A stretch of 64,000 nt of DNA from Dyadobacter sp. CY323 (lineage in GTDB: Bacteria; Bacteroidota; Bacteroidia; Cytophagales; Spirosomataceae), in NCBI RefSeq assembly GCF_021390245.1, contig NZ_JAJUXH010000005.1:310001-374000 (forward strand), in the 5' to 3' direction. Position 1 is the first letter of the stretch; the number at the start of each line of letters is the position of its first letter. The notes beneath the pieces are model-generated. The model worked only from the letters and a program-made list of their open reading frames with translations. It did no database searches and was not told the DNA's origin. A program made the position numbers and the translations under genes. This document shows positions 41,717-51,339 of this stretch, piece after piece.

Positions 41717-44700
41717 TTAGAATTTAGCACTGACACCAACGGAGAAAACCCTTGATTGAGGCATCTCCAGTGCAAATACAACGCTGCTCAGTGAGCCGTC
41801 GGTAATATTCACTTCCGGATCATACCCCGAGAACTTTGTGAACGTAAGCAAATTGGTTCCGCTCAGATATAGGTAGAGGCTCTTTATTCGGCTTGCGTCG
41901 GTTAATTTTACAGGGATGTTATAACCCAGTTGAAGGTTTTTAAGCCGCAGGTAATCACCCTTTTCAAGGTACAGGGAATTTGGCGTGATATTTTCGCTTC
42001 CATATTGCACCTGGACATTAGAAGGGTTGCCATTGCTGTCAAAATAATAACTATTACCATACGTCGTCATTGGATATTTTGCATTGTCTCCGGGACTTCT
42101 CCACGTATCGGTAAGTATGTCTTGTGAAAGCGTCAACAAGCCAGTATTCGGTGTCATCAAACTTTGTCTCAACCGGTTATAGATGTAATGACCTGCCGCG
42201 AAATTCCAGAACATACTCACATTAAAAGCTTTATAGGTTACGTTTGTATTAACCCCGCCAGTGATTTTCGGAATTGATGTTTTCCCGTGGAGAATCATTC
42301 TGTTGGCAGTCTGGTTAGTGGTGGTAGCTGGTATTATTTTGCCAGTACGACGGGTAGATCCGTCTTCCAGCCTTTCGATTTGATAAATCAAAGGAATACC
42401 CTTTTCAGCGTCCACGCCTGCATAGTCAGCCATATACCAGTTAGCAAGCGGCAACCCTTTTTTGATAATTTCACGGACAGTTTCTGACGGTAGAATACCA
42501 TTTCCTGTGTTATCCAATTCCGGTGTAAGTGCTAATACTTTATTCCGGTTGGTAGCGAAATTCCCACCAACTCTCCATTTAAAATCCTTTTTGGAAATAA
42601 GCACACCGTCAATATCGAATTCAAGTCCATAACTTTTCATGTCTCCGATATTCTGCCAGATCGAATTGCTTTGCTGTATACCTGCCGACAACGGAACAGC
42701 CGCTTTAAGCAACATGTCTGCAACATTTTTGTTGTACCAAGCTACCGACCCGTTGATCCTGTTTTGGAACAGTCCAAAGTCGATACCAAAGTCAATCGTG
42801 CTTGTTGTTTCCCATTTAACATTCCGGTTGCCTATGTTGGTAAGCATTTTAGAGTTGGTCATTTGCAGGGTGCCGTCGCCGGAGCGGTTACTCCAAATAT
42901 CTCCTGTGATGCCCGTAGGAATGTTGGTATTTCCCGTTTGTCCGTAGCTACCTCTAAATTTCAAAAGGTTAATGGCGTCAATGCTGAAAAACTTTTCCTC
43001 AGAAACTACCCAGCCCAGAGACCCTGACAGGAAATTCGCCCACCTGTTTTTGTTAATAAATTTCGAAATCCCGTCGCGTCGCACACTTAATCCTGCGTAA
43101 TACTTCTCCTTGAAATTGTAATTAGCTCTCCCAAACAATCCCATCAGATACATTTCGTTACCCAGGCCGCTGCTACCTGTGAGAGAGGCGGGCGTACCAA
43201 TTTCATGATACACCCCAATCAACCCTACTCCTGTCAGCGTTGTACCGTGGGCTTTCGCACGCGTGCCTTCAACACCAGCCACCACATTAATGTTGTGATC
43301 ACGGAAAGAAGCATCGTAATTAAGATACGTATTGTAATTCAGTGTTGAGGAGTTCGTTTTGTTTTCCTGCGCACGGCTGCCCAAAATGCGGACTTTTTCA
43401 CTGATCCATGATGTTGCCTGGCTATTGATGTAATTCATTCCCAGTTCACCGTGTAAGACAAGACCATTGACGGGAAGTTTTAGATCGGCGGTAAGACCTG
43501 TGAGCAGGTTCAACGCTTTTAGGTTATTTTCCGAATGAATCCGGTCCATACTCGCAAGCGGATTGACCATTGACTGGGGGTTCCAGTATCCGTTGACACC
43601 TTCGGGGTCGTAAACTCTGTACCATGGAAGCGCATTGGAGTTCACCTGTCCCCAGCCGCCAGCACCTTGCTTGCCATCACCTGAGCTTATCCGGTTATTG
43701 TCCGTATAAGATGCCAGCATTCTGTATCCCAGGGATAATGAGTTAAGTAAGCTGTGTTTGATGTTAAAATTGCTGGAAATGGTTTGCATATCCCCGAATT
43801 TGAGATTGCTATTGTCCTTCCTGTAATTCAGCGACAGATACGAGTTTGTTTTCTCCGAACCACTGCTTGTTGATATCCGCACATCCGAGTAGCTACCCAT
43901 GCGACTGATTTGATCAGCCCATCTGGTGTTTGTGTTCATGGCTTCCTCTCTTGTCATAGAAGTCTGGTATGTATCCAACTGCCCAAGGCTTTGGACAGGT
44001 TCGTACGTACCTGATAGGCGACTGTTGGTCCTCACCAGATCCATGATCTCTACGAACTCCTTCCCAGATGCGATACCAACATCTGTTTTCGTCCAATTGC
44101 TAACGCCACTACGGATATCCACATCAAAAGTGGTTTTCCCTTTCTTCCCGCTTTTTGTAGTAACAATAATCACTCCATTGGAACCACGCGAACCATAAAT
44201 AGAAGTGGCCGCTGCATCTTTTAGTACCTGCATTGATTCAATGTCTGCCGGATTAATCATCGAAAGGATATTCTGATTGGCCGCTCCGTTAAAATCTGAA
44301 CCGATTGAACCTGTTACAATGGGTATCCCATCGACAATCCAAAGCGGGTCTGTGTTCGACGAGATGGAATTAACACCACGAACTTTCACCTGTACGGGTG
44401 CTCCAGGCACACCGGAAGATGTCACCATTACACCTGAGGCCATTCCCTGCAGCGCCGCATCCATAGATGTGGGTTTGAGTTTTTGAAGGTCCTCCGATTT
44501 GAGCGTAGCTACCGAACCCAGGATATCCCTCTTTTTCATGGTACCATACCCCACGACAACCACGTCGTCAAACGATCTGGATGACGGCTTAAGGGAGATA
44601 TTAAGCTGGCTGTTAGAGCCTGTCTCTACTTCCTGGCTATCGTAACCCACGAATGAAAACACAAGTATTGCATTCGTATTGGATAAATCCATCGAGTATT

Positions 44701-45229
44701 TTCCCTCTATGTCGGTTATGGTACCGGACTGTGTTCCCTTCACCCGGATAGTGACCCCAGGCATTGCATCCCCTTTTTCGTCTGTCACTTTTCCCGATAC
44801 TTTCGTTTCACGGGACAAAGCATTACTTGCTTCCTCGTGACTAAATGGGGAAGCTTCCGACAGCTTATTTTTCTTCGTCAGGATAATATACTTTCCGGAG
44901 ACCTCATAGGTCAGGCCCAATGGAGATAAAAGCTTTTCCAGTACCAGGGCAAGTGGGTCCTGGTTGGCAATCAAGGTTGTCTCTACATTTTTAGGTATAA
45001 TGGCTGGTTCGTAGCTAAATTTTACTTTCGCCGATTTTTCAATGATTGACAGAGCAGTACGAATGTCCCTGTTCTGTACCTCAAAGGAAACAGGACGGGT
45101 TAACAACTCTTGACCTAGACCATCTTTAGCCATACCCATTCCAAAAGTCAGCAGGATCAGAATAATCTGTCGGCCTGAGAATTTGAGCATGGCAGATAAG
45201 ACTTTAAAAGGTAAATATTCTTGTTGCAT
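41717..45229 (-). CDS. SusC/RagA-family TonB-dependent receptor with STN domain
   Basis: About 1170 residues from the ATG at 45229 (MQQEYLPFKVLSAMLKFSGR); the upstream in-frame Met at 45328 would add an unlikely polar stretch. Hydrophobic signal ILILLTFGMGMAKDG, STN domain (VSFEVQNRDIRTALSIIEKS), carboxypeptidase-like domain (GKVTDEKGDAMPGVTIRVKG), plug (VVVVGYGTMKKRDILGSVA, DPLWIVDGIPIVTG) and a barrel ending RVFSVGVSAKF. Its STN domain fits the FecR protein at 45361-46494. It is the largest of the three complete SusC proteins here. Confidence 0.93.
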   Translation of the reverse strand: MQQEYLPFKVLSAMLKFSGRQIILILLTFGMGMAKDGLGQELLTRPVSFEVQNRDIRTALSIIEKSAKVKFSYEPAIIPKNVETTLIANQDPLALVLEKLLSPLGLTYEVSGKYIILTKKNKLSEASPFSHEEASNALSRETKVSGKVTDEKGDAMPGVTIRVKGTQSGTITDIEGKYSMDLSNTNAILVFSFVGYDSQEVETGSNSQLNISLKPSSRSFDDVVVVGYGTMKKRDILGSVATLKSEDLQKLKPTSMDAALQGMASGVMVTSSGVPGAPVQVKVRGVNSISSNTDPLWIVDGIPIVTGSIGSDFNGAANQNILSMINPADIESMQVLKDAAATSIYGSRGSNGVIIVTTKSGKKGKTTFDVDIRSGVSNWTKTDVGIASGKEFVEIMDLVRTNSRLSGTYEPVQSLGQLDTYQTSMTREEAMNTNTRWADQISRMGSYSDVRISTSSGSEKTNSYLSLNYRKDNSNLKFGDMQTISSNFNIKHSLLNSLSLGYRMLASYTDNNRISSGDGKQGAGGWGQVNSNALPWYRVYDPEGVNGYWNPQSMVNPLASMDRIHSENNLKALNLLTGLTADLKLPVNGLVLHGELGMNYINSQATSWISEKVRILGSRAQENKTNSSTLNYNTYLNYDASFRDHNINVVAGVEGTRAKAHGTTLTGVGLIGVYHEIGTPASLTGSSGLGNEMYLMGLFGRANYNFKEKYYAGLSVRRDGISKFINKNRWANFLSGSLGWVVSEEKFFSIDAINLLKFRGSYGQTGNTNIPTGITGDIWSNRSGDGTLQMTNSKMLTNIGNRNVKWETTSTIDFGIDFGLFQNRINGSVAWYNKNVADMLLKAAVPLSAGIQQSNSIWQNIGDMKSYGLEFDIDGVLISKKDFKWRVGGNFATNRNKVLALTPELDNTGNGILPSETVREIIKKGLPLANWYMADYAGVDAEKGIPLIYQIERLEDGSTRRTGKIIPATTTNQTANRMILHGKTSIPKITGGVNTNVTYKAFNVSMFWNFAAGHYIYNRLRQSLMTPNTGLLTLSQDILTDTWRSPGDNAKYPMTTYGNSYYFDSNGNPSNVQVQYGSENITPNSLYLEKGDYLRLKNLQLGYNIPVKLTDASRIKSLYLYLSGTNLLTFTKFSGYDPEVNITDGSLSSVVFALEMPQSRVFSVGVSAKF

Positions 45230-45360
45230 ACAGAATGACGCGTTTTGAATGTTTTGGATATATATATAGGCAAAACCTATCTTCCCTCCCCTGCGGAAGT
45301 TCTGAAAGACAATCTGGCAATCAGCCATGTTTCACTATGCCTGATTGCTGTTGAATATGT

Positions 45361-46494
45361 TTATATCATAAACTGGAGGGTTAGGTTAGGAATAGGTTTA
45401 GGAATAAATTCAGGTTTTTTTTCTATAATCACTTTAGCGTCGACAATTTGATAGCTCATGCCAATTGTATTACATATCACATCCAGCTTTTCGTACATAC
45501 TTTCGTTATCCAAGCTGACCCGCAGGGTCCGGCCTGCCATTACATCCGGATCATAGATAATTTCAATTCCATAGGCTGTTTGTAACGCATCAAATACCTG
45601 ATTTAAAGGCGTGTCGTTGAAGTCGAATTGTATATTCTTTTTAGCGGGCAGAATGATGGGGTACTCCACTAATGTTTTGTGGAACTGCTGACCACTTCTG
45701 GAGAATTCTGCCTGTAGGTTGGCAGTCAGGATCACACCACGGGGCGTTTTGCTTTGCTCAAGTTCTTTCCGGGTAAAAACAGATACTTTACCTGTTGTTA
45801 CGGAAACGACTACGTCTGGGTTGGCCTGAAACGCCTGTATACGGAAACTTGTCCCTATAACCTTTGTAACAGTCTCATTTGCATAGATCAAAAAGGGGTG
45901 ATCCGCATCCTTGAAGACTTCAAAAAATGCCTCGCCTTCAAGTTGGACAATACGCTCTTTTGATCCAAATTTCTTCGGGTAGATGAGCCGGCTGTTTCTA
46001 GCCAGGCTTACAGCACTTCCGTCCGCTAAATATATTTTGAGAGTATTATTCGTTCTGTTAACCTCCGCAACCAATTGATGTTCTCCCTGTGCAACTAATG
46101 CCTGCGGAAGGCCGTCAATAGCACCGTCAGTCCTTACTAGCTTATACCAGCCCAGCATGGCTGCGATAATAAGCAGAATTGAAGCGGCAATTTGCCATCT
46201 GGACAGCCTTGTCCAAAAGGTAACCTGCTTGGGCCTGATCCTCTGCTGAACATTATCCCAAATCTCCTGCATTAAATCAGCGTAAGGCTCCCCAGGGATT
46301 TCATCTGTCCTTAATTTTTGAACCAACCTTCTGGCTGCAAGTATTTTATTGGTTTGATATGGATGCGCGGCAATGTATTCTTCCCAAAATCCTGAGGATC
46401 CGGAATGCTCCTCGAAAACCCATTTTTGAAAGGATTCGTCAAAAGCAAAATCTTCAATTTCGTATTTTGAATAGTCTTTGGACATAGACGCCAT
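45361..46494 (-). CDS. FecR-family anti-sigma factor
   Basis: 377 residues. Front: YSKYEIEDFAFDESFQKWVF and AARRLVQKLRTDEIPGEPY. Membrane segment near residues 125-143 (WQIAASILLIIAAMLGWY). FecR domain: IYLADGSAVSLARNSRLIYP, VTKVIGTSFRIQAF. DUF4974: LNQVFDALQTAYGIEIIYD. It sits between sigma (46555-47160) and susC. The first ~25 codons and the gap before them are repeated as a decayed copy at 50853-51133, which shows a duplicated sigma/FecR junction upstream of the eut genes. Confidence 0.9.
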   Translation of the reverse strand: MASMSKDYSKYEIEDFAFDESFQKWVFEEHSGSSGFWEEYIAAHPYQTNKILAARRLVQKLRTDEIPGEPYADLMQEIWDNVQQRIRPKQVTFWTRLSRWQIAASILLIIAAMLGWYKLVRTDGAIDGLPQALVAQGEHQLVAEVNRTNNTLKIYLADGSAVSLARNSRLIYPKKFGSKERIVQLEGEAFFEVFKDADHPFLIYANETVTKVIGTSFRIQAFQANPDVVVSVTTGKVSVFTRKELEQSKTPRGVILTANLQAEFSRSGQQFHKTLVEYPIILPAKKNIQFDFNDTPLNQVFDALQTAYGIEIIYDPDVMAGRTLRVSLDNESMYEKLDVICNTIGMSYQIVDAKVIIEKKPEFIPKPIPNLTLQFMI

Positions 46495-46675
46495 ATCGGT
46501 ATATATCCAAGTGCAGAAATTGGATGTTTTTAATCCATTCTTTATGACCTTTTTTCAAAGTTTCCCGAAAAAGGCGATTAGTAGCGGCGAAAAGCTTGAA
46601 AGATGCATGATTTGACGCAGGGATTTCAATGCCGTATAAATGAACTTACAGGCGGATTGGTAGTTTACGCCCATG
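46394..46675 (-). repeat. Direct repeat, copy 1 (working sigma/FecR junction)
   Basis: This ~280-base stretch covers the last codons of the sigma gene, the gap and the start of FecR. It is matched at 50853-51133 in the same orientation with many small differences. The two copies flank the rest of sigma and all three eut genes. Confidence 0.8.
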
Positions 46676-47160
46676 ACCTGAGCAACCTGCTCGTTACTCA
46701 TATCGTGAAAATAACGGAGCTGTACCGCTTCACGCTGGCGCTTTGGCAAAAGATTGATTGCAGTGTCTAGTTTCTTATAATTCAATATGCTGGACTCTTC
46801 TTGCAACATCTGTAGCTCAAAGTTGTCCTCCTGGACCTTCCAATGGATTGTGTCCAGCGTATCCTCCCCGCTGTCTTCCAGATGCCTGATGATTTTGTAA
46901 CGAAGTGCCTTTAATAAATAAAACTGGATTGAACTGACGTTCGCCAGGTTCCCCTTCGTTTCCCATAACTCAACGTAAAGATCTTGTATACAGTCCTTTA
47001 CGACATCCTTATCTCCGGCTACTTTAATCCCGTAAGCGATGAGCTTTCTAAAATGCCGCTGATAGATATGTGCGAACGCCGTTCGGTCCCCTCCTTTAAA
47101 TGCCGACCATAAATCCTGATCGGAGACTGAATCATCATCGTCGGAAGTGTATGGCTTCAT
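46555..47160 (-). CDS. ECF-type RNA polymerase sigma-70 factor
   Basis: 201 residues. An acidic start (SDDDDSVSDQDLWSAFKGGD) is followed by region 2 (RTAFAHIYQRHFRKLIAYGI, DVVKDCIQDLYVELWETKG, SIQFYLLKALRYKIIRHLE) and region 4 (LLPKRQREAVQLRYFHDMSN, EQVAQVMGVNYQSACKFIYT). It is followed by FecR and SusC on the same strand and lies about 90 bases after eutC. A decayed copy of its last ~35 codons is at 51013-51126. Confidence 0.9.
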   Translation of the reverse strand: MKPYTSDDDDSVSDQDLWSAFKGGDRTAFAHIYQRHFRKLIAYGIKVAGDKDVVKDCIQDLYVELWETKGNLANVSSIQFYLLKALRYKIIRHLEDSGEDTLDTIHWKVQEDNFELQMLQEESSILNYKKLDTAINLLPKRQREAVQLRYFHDMSNEQVAQVMGVNYQSACKFIYTALKSLRQIMHLSSFSPLLIAFFGKL

Positions 47161-47248
47161 TTTGTTAGGTTTCTGCTTTCCATATTCCAGAAGTATAGAC
47201 TTTTATGTTTTCTCTAAGCAATCGTTTTACTATCGCACATCGCTACGC

Positions 47249-48088
47249 TCATTCATTTACAGGTAAGTTGCTACCAGCTGTTGGATGTATGATCATTCCG
47301 TTAGACGGACCACCTGTCGGTAATTGCGTAGGTTGACCTATATCGTTGTCTTTCAGGCTGACGCCAGTTGTCTGTAACCTGAATGCTTCCCGGACAAGAT
47401 ACATAATCTTGTCTACTGCCAGAGCAGCTGAAAGCCCATTTTGACGGATATTGGAAATGCAATTACGTCTTTCGTCGGTCAAACCTGGCGATGGTGCGTA
47501 GGTAATGTAGGCGCCCATACTGTCAAAAGAGCTTAGTCCCGGCCGCTCTCCAATAAAAATAATGCTCAGTTTCGCTTTGAGTAAACTACCGATCTCGTCT
47601 GCAATTGCCACGCGCGCGTGTTCAACCAGCGAAATAGCCGAAAGGGAAAAGTTCATGCTTTTAGCTGTCTGCACCAGTAAATTCACAACCGGCCAGGCAT
47701 TTTCATTAATTGCAGAGGCAGATAAACCGTCAGCAAGAATGATGCACAAATCGCAGGGTTGCGCCAGCAGCTGGTGAAGTTTTCTTACAGAATCATCTGC
47801 AAGTCTTCTGCCAAGATCAGGCCTCTGCAGATAAATGTCGCGATTGGCCGCCTGGCTGTGCAGGGCGGCCACCGGCTGGTGTATTTCTTTAAGCAAATCA
47901 ATCAATTTGCTCTGATCCAAAGAGGAGTAAACCGCGTCTTTGGCGTGGGCGTGGGCAAGTTTAAAAGCCATGGATGCGGCCACGGGAATCGATACGCCAG
48001 TTTTGCCCAGGGCAATACGGGCATCGGTGTAGGCTTTAAGCGACTGCCACTCGTCGGGCTCTATATTTGTTTTTAGGATTTTGTTCAT
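47249..48088 (-). CDS. eutC: Ethanolamine ammonia-lyase small subunit
   Basis: 279 residues. EutC features: YTDARIALGKTGVSIPVAAS near the front, AFKLAHAHAKDAVYSSLD, RPDLGRRLADDS, DLCIILADGLSASAINENAW, LSIIFIGERPGLSSFDSMGA and DERRNCISNIRQNGLS. With EutB it forms the adenosylcobalamin-dependent enzyme that turns ethanolamine into acetaldehyde and ammonia. The start overlaps the eutB stop by four bases (ATGA), so translation is coupled. No microcompartment shell gene is nearby, so acetaldehyde would be handled in the cytoplasm. Confidence 0.95.
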   Translation of the reverse strand: MNKILKTNIEPDEWQSLKAYTDARIALGKTGVSIPVAASMAFKLAHAHAKDAVYSSLDQSKLIDLLKEIHQPVAALHSQAANRDIYLQRPDLGRRLADDSVRKLHQLLAQPCDLCIILADGLSASAINENAWPVVNLLVQTAKSMNFSLSAISLVEHARVAIADEIGSLLKAKLSIIFIGERPGLSSFDSMGAYITYAPSPGLTDERRNCISNIRQNGLSAALAVDKIMYLVREAFRLQTTGVSLKDNDIGQPTQLPTGGPSNGMIIHPTAGSNLPVNE

Positions 48089-49467
48089 ACTTCAAATAGT
48101 ACTGCATAAAGCTTTTTTTCGTTGCCGGTGAAAAGCCGTCTGCTGTCTGCATCCATAATTCCCTGTTGCAGCAGCCAGCTTTCAAATTCCGGCGCCGGTC
48201 TGAGGCCGAGTACCCGCCGCAAGTAAAGTGCATCGTGAAAGGATGTAGACTGATAGTTGAGCATGATGTCGTCTGCTCCGGGAACACCCATAATGAAGTT
48301 AATGCCGGATACGCCCAGCATCGTCAACAAGGTATCCATGTCGTCCTGATCGGCCTGGGCGTGATTGGTATAACAAATGTCCATTCCCATTGGCAGTCCC
48401 ATCAGCTTTCCGCAAAAGTGGTCTTCCAGGCCGGCCCGAATGATTTGCTTTCCGTCAAAGAGGTATTCCGGGCCAATAAAACCAACCACCGAATTGTGTA
48501 AAAATGGCTTGAACTGCCGTGCAACTGCATAAGAGCGAACCTCACAGGTTTGCTGATCCAGGCCCACGTGCGCATTGGAAGACAAAGCACTTCCCTGGCC
48601 GCTTTCGAAATACATGACATTATTGCCAATCGTTCCGCGGTTTAACGAAAGACCTGCTTCATAACCTTCCTGCAAAATGGCCAGGTTGACGCCAAAGCTG
48701 GCATTTGCTTTTTCTGTCCCGGCAATAGACTGAAATACCAGATCAACGGGAACATTTTGTGCGATGAGCTCTATGGTGGTGGTAATATGGCTTAGGATGC
48801 AGCTCTGTGTGGGGATTTCAAAGCGCTCTCTGAGGTCGTTGATCAGATAAAGTAATTTTGCGGTCGCTGAGGGACTGTCTGTGGCCGGATTGATGCCAAT
48901 TACTGCATCCCCACTCCCATACAGCAGACCATCGAGTACGCTTGCGGCAATGCCGCGCACATCATCGAGGGGGTGATTTGGCTGCAAGCGTACAGACAGA
49001 TGGCCTTTCAAGCCAACTGTATTGCGAAAACGGGTGACGACCTCGCACTTTTTGGCAACCAAAATCAAATCCTGGTTACGCATCAGCTTAGATACCGCCG
49101 CAACCATTTCCGGTGTGAGGCCCATCGTAAGCTGCTGCAAAGCCAGCGTATCTGCCTGATCGCTCAAAAGCCAGTCGCGGAGGTCGCCGACGGTAAAGTG
49201 GCTGATGGGCAAAAAGGCATCTCGATCATGCGAATCGATGATCAGTCTGGTAACTTCATCGTTTTCGTAAGGGATAACTGCTTCATTCAAAAAATTTCTT
49301 AAAGGCACATCTGAAAGTGCCAGCTGGGCTGCTACACGCTCTTCGTAGGTAACAGCGGCCAGTCCTGCCAGCACATCGCCGGAACGCAGCGGGCTTGCCT
49401 TGGCAAGCAATTCCCGCAGGTCATCAAAACGATAGGTAAACTCCCTGATTGTGTATTGATAAGACAT
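48085..49467 (-). CDS. eutB: Ethanolamine ammonia-lyase large subunit
   Basis: 460 residues, the usual EutB length. A TIM barrel carries the active site: KGHLSVRLQPNHPLDDVRGI, DAVIGINPATDSPSATAKLL, NLAILQEGYEAGLSLNRGTI, MYFESGQGSALSSNAHVGLD, VVGFIGPEYLFDGKQIIRAG and GLPMGMDICYTNHAQADQDD. It binds B12 and ethanolamine at the EutBC interface. It lies 12 bases after the permease gene. The order permease-eutB-eutC without shell, eutE or eutG is the short version seen in non-microcompartment bacteria. Confidence 0.95.
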   Translation of the reverse strand: MSYQYTIREFTYRFDDLRELLAKASPLRSGDVLAGLAAVTYEERVAAQLALSDVPLRNFLNEAVIPYENDEVTRLIIDSHDRDAFLPISHFTVGDLRDWLLSDQADTLALQQLTMGLTPEMVAAVSKLMRNQDLILVAKKCEVVTRFRNTVGLKGHLSVRLQPNHPLDDVRGIAASVLDGLLYGSGDAVIGINPATDSPSATAKLLYLINDLRERFEIPTQSCILSHITTTIELIAQNVPVDLVFQSIAGTEKANASFGVNLAILQEGYEAGLSLNRGTIGNNVMYFESGQGSALSSNAHVGLDQQTCEVRSYAVARQFKPFLHNSVVGFIGPEYLFDGKQIIRAGLEDHFCGKLMGLPMGMDICYTNHAQADQDDMDTLLTMLGVSGINFIMGVPGADDIMLNYQSTSFHDALYLRRVLGLRPAPEFESWLLQQGIMDADSRRLFTGNEKKLYAVLFEV

Positions 49468-49479
49468 GAATTCTGTGTT

Positions 49480-50802
49480 TTATTCTGCCGCCACAGCAGC
49501 CGTAATGATCTTGCGGTGCATACCTGTGGCGTAGAAAACCCCGGAAATGATAGCTAGACCGCAAAAAAATATCAGCCCCAGCCAGGGATAGAAATACATC
49601 ATTGCCATCAGCGCCACCAGGGCCAGAAGCAAGGCAATGGCTGGGAAATAAGGATAAAAAGGAGCTTTGAAAGGCCTTTCCATTTCAGGGTGGCTGCTTC
49701 TCAGTTTGAACAGAGAAAGCATGCTGATTACGTAAACCACGACGGCTCCGATGGTCGAGATGATGACCAGTTTCATAGTATCCAGCAGCAGCAACGCAAC
49801 GATGCCCAATATAGCCCCGGCTATCAATGCCAGATAAGGAACCTGTTGTTTTCTGCTCACTTTTGAAAGTCCACTGGGCAGATACCCCGCTCGGGCGAGC
49901 GCATACATTTGTCTGGAATATGTGATGATGATGCCGTGAAATGAAGCGATCAGACCGAAAAGGCCCACGCTTGCAAACAGCTTTGTCAAGGCGTTTTCAC
50001 GACCTAAAACCAGTGCAATGGATTCGGGCAATGGATAGTCCAGGTTGTCCAGATTTTCCCAGTGCGCAATTCCACCTACGCTGATCATCACCGCGAGTGC
50101 CAGGACGGTCAGCGTTAACAGCGCAGAAATATATCCTTTGGCAATTGCCTTTTTTTCGTCCTTCACTTCTTCTGCCACCATCGCCACGCCTTCCAGACAA
50201 ACATAAAGCCAGATGGCAAATGGCATGGCTGCAAAAACGCCTCCCCACCCGAAAGGCATCGGATTGTGCATGAAGGTTTCAAGCTTGAAGTGGGGAGCGA
50301 CAACACCGATAAACAAGATAAGCTCACCAATGGCCAGCAGTGTCATGATCAATGAAAACCAGGCAGCTTCTTTTATTCCAAGTAAATTAATCAGGGTAAA
50401 AAGTATGAAAGAAATGATAGAAGCCAGCAGCACGGCAACAGAAGGGTACAGGAAGTGCACGTAACTTCCCAGCGCCAGGGCAATAGCAGGTGTGGCGAAC
50501 AAAAATTCGATTAATGTGGCATAACCTGCTACCAGCGCGCCTGGCGGGCCAAAAGCTTTTAGGGCATACGCGAACGGCCCGCCCGCATTGGGAATGGCAG
50601 TGGTGAGCTCTGTAAAGCTGAAAATGAATGTAAAATACAGCAGTGTAATGACCAGCGTAGCAATCAAAAGACCGATTGTTCCTGAAACGCCCCAGCCGTA
50701 GTTCCAGCCAAAATATTCTCCCGAGATGACGAGTCCAACGCCTATCGCCCACAAATGAATGGGCTTTAATGCTTTTTTAAGCGTAACCTGCTCGTTTTCC
50801 AT
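49480..50802 (-). CDS. eat: Ethanolamine permease (APC superfamily)
   Basis: 440 residues with about 12 membrane segments. The start LKPIHLWAIGVGLVISGEYF and GWNYGWGVSGTIGLLIATLV match the Eat branch of APC amine permeases. TELTTAIPNAGGPFAYALKA carries the conserved G-G-P-F-A-Y helix-3 motif. LYVCLEGVAMVAEEVKDEKK is the mid-protein signature. It imports ethanolamine by exchange or proton symport (family). It is the first gene of the eut set, and the region just upstream holds the decayed FecR copy. Its promoter may therefore come from remnant DNA. Confidence 0.9.
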   Translation of the reverse strand: MENEQVTLKKALKPIHLWAIGVGLVISGEYFGWNYGWGVSGTIGLLIATLVITLLYFTFIFSFTELTTAIPNAGGPFAYALKAFGPPGALVAGYATLIEFLFATPAIALALGSYVHFLYPSVAVLLASIISFILFTLINLLGIKEAAWFSLIMTLLAIGELILFIGVVAPHFKLETFMHNPMPFGWGGVFAAMPFAIWLYVCLEGVAMVAEEVKDEKKAIAKGYISALLTLTVLALAVMISVGGIAHWENLDNLDYPLPESIALVLGRENALTKLFASVGLFGLIASFHGIIITYSRQMYALARAGYLPSGLSKVSRKQQVPYLALIAGAILGIVALLLLDTMKLVIISTIGAVVVYVISMLSLFKLRSSHPEMERPFKAPFYPYFPAIALLLALVALMAMMYFYPWLGLIFFCGLAIISGVFYATGMHRKIITAAVAAE

Positions 50803-50852
50803 CGACGATTAATTTTAAAGAACTTATAACAGGGTAAATTAACAACGGATCT

Positions 50853-51133
50853 GATGACCCTGAATGCTCCTCGAAAACCCGTTTTTGAAAGGGTTCGTCA
50901 AAGGCAAATCTGCAATTCGTATTTTGTATAGTTTTTTGGACATAGACGCCACATCGGTATATATCCAAGTGCAGAAATTGGATGCTTTTAATCCATTTTT
51001 TATGACTTTTTTTCAAAGTTTCTCGAAAACGCAGATCAGCACCTGAGAGAAGTTTGAAAGATGCATGATTACGCGCAGAGATTTCAGTACTGTATAAATG
51101 AACTTACAGGCGAACTGGTAGTTACGGCAAACG
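50853..51133 (-). pseudogene. Decayed sigma/FecR junction (direct repeat copy 2)
   Basis: 51013-51126 reads NYQFACKFIYTVLKSLRVIM with HLSNFSQVLICVFEKL, matching the end of the sigma factor at 46555-47160. After the same gap, about 50960-50853 holds the first ~25 codons of a FecR gene with frameshifts (FAFDEPFQK, VFEEHSGSSDP). The rest of both genes is absent. It lies immediately upstream of the permease gene and shows that a second sigma-FecR unit once stood here or that the eut genes were placed in by recombination. Confidence 0.8.
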
Positions 51134-51339
51134 TGACCTTCCCCCCGCAAAGTAAGTCTCCGGAAACGGGAAGACGAAAATAAGGGTGGAAAAATTGCTT
51201 TTTGAGTGCTACCTCGTCGTGTAGGTATGAATACAAAACACATCACTTAAACACTGAAGACACCAAGTGTCGATGGATCTACGGCTCTATTCCTCAGGTT
51301 GTATTTATAGGTCCGAATAAGGTCACTATCCCAGCTGAA
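51134..51339. other. Non-coding stretch with a possible solo IS end
   Basis: 51134 starts TGACCTTCCCCCCGCAAAGT, which resembles the left end of the IS3 element at 2221 (TGACCTCCCCCCGGCAAAC). No transposase reading follows. The rest shows no gene. The likeness may be chance, because the region also overlaps the sigma-copy homology. Confidence 0.3.

Noticed and set aside
47249..50802. Ethanolamine microcompartment operon
   Set aside because: No shell protein, eutE, eutG, eutD or B12 adenosyltransferase gene is present around the three genes.
51134..51160. Solo end of an IS3 element
   Set aside because: About 13 bases resemble the left end at 2221, but the stretch also falls at the edge of the decayed sigma copy and no second end or transposase is near; kept only as a low-confidence note.
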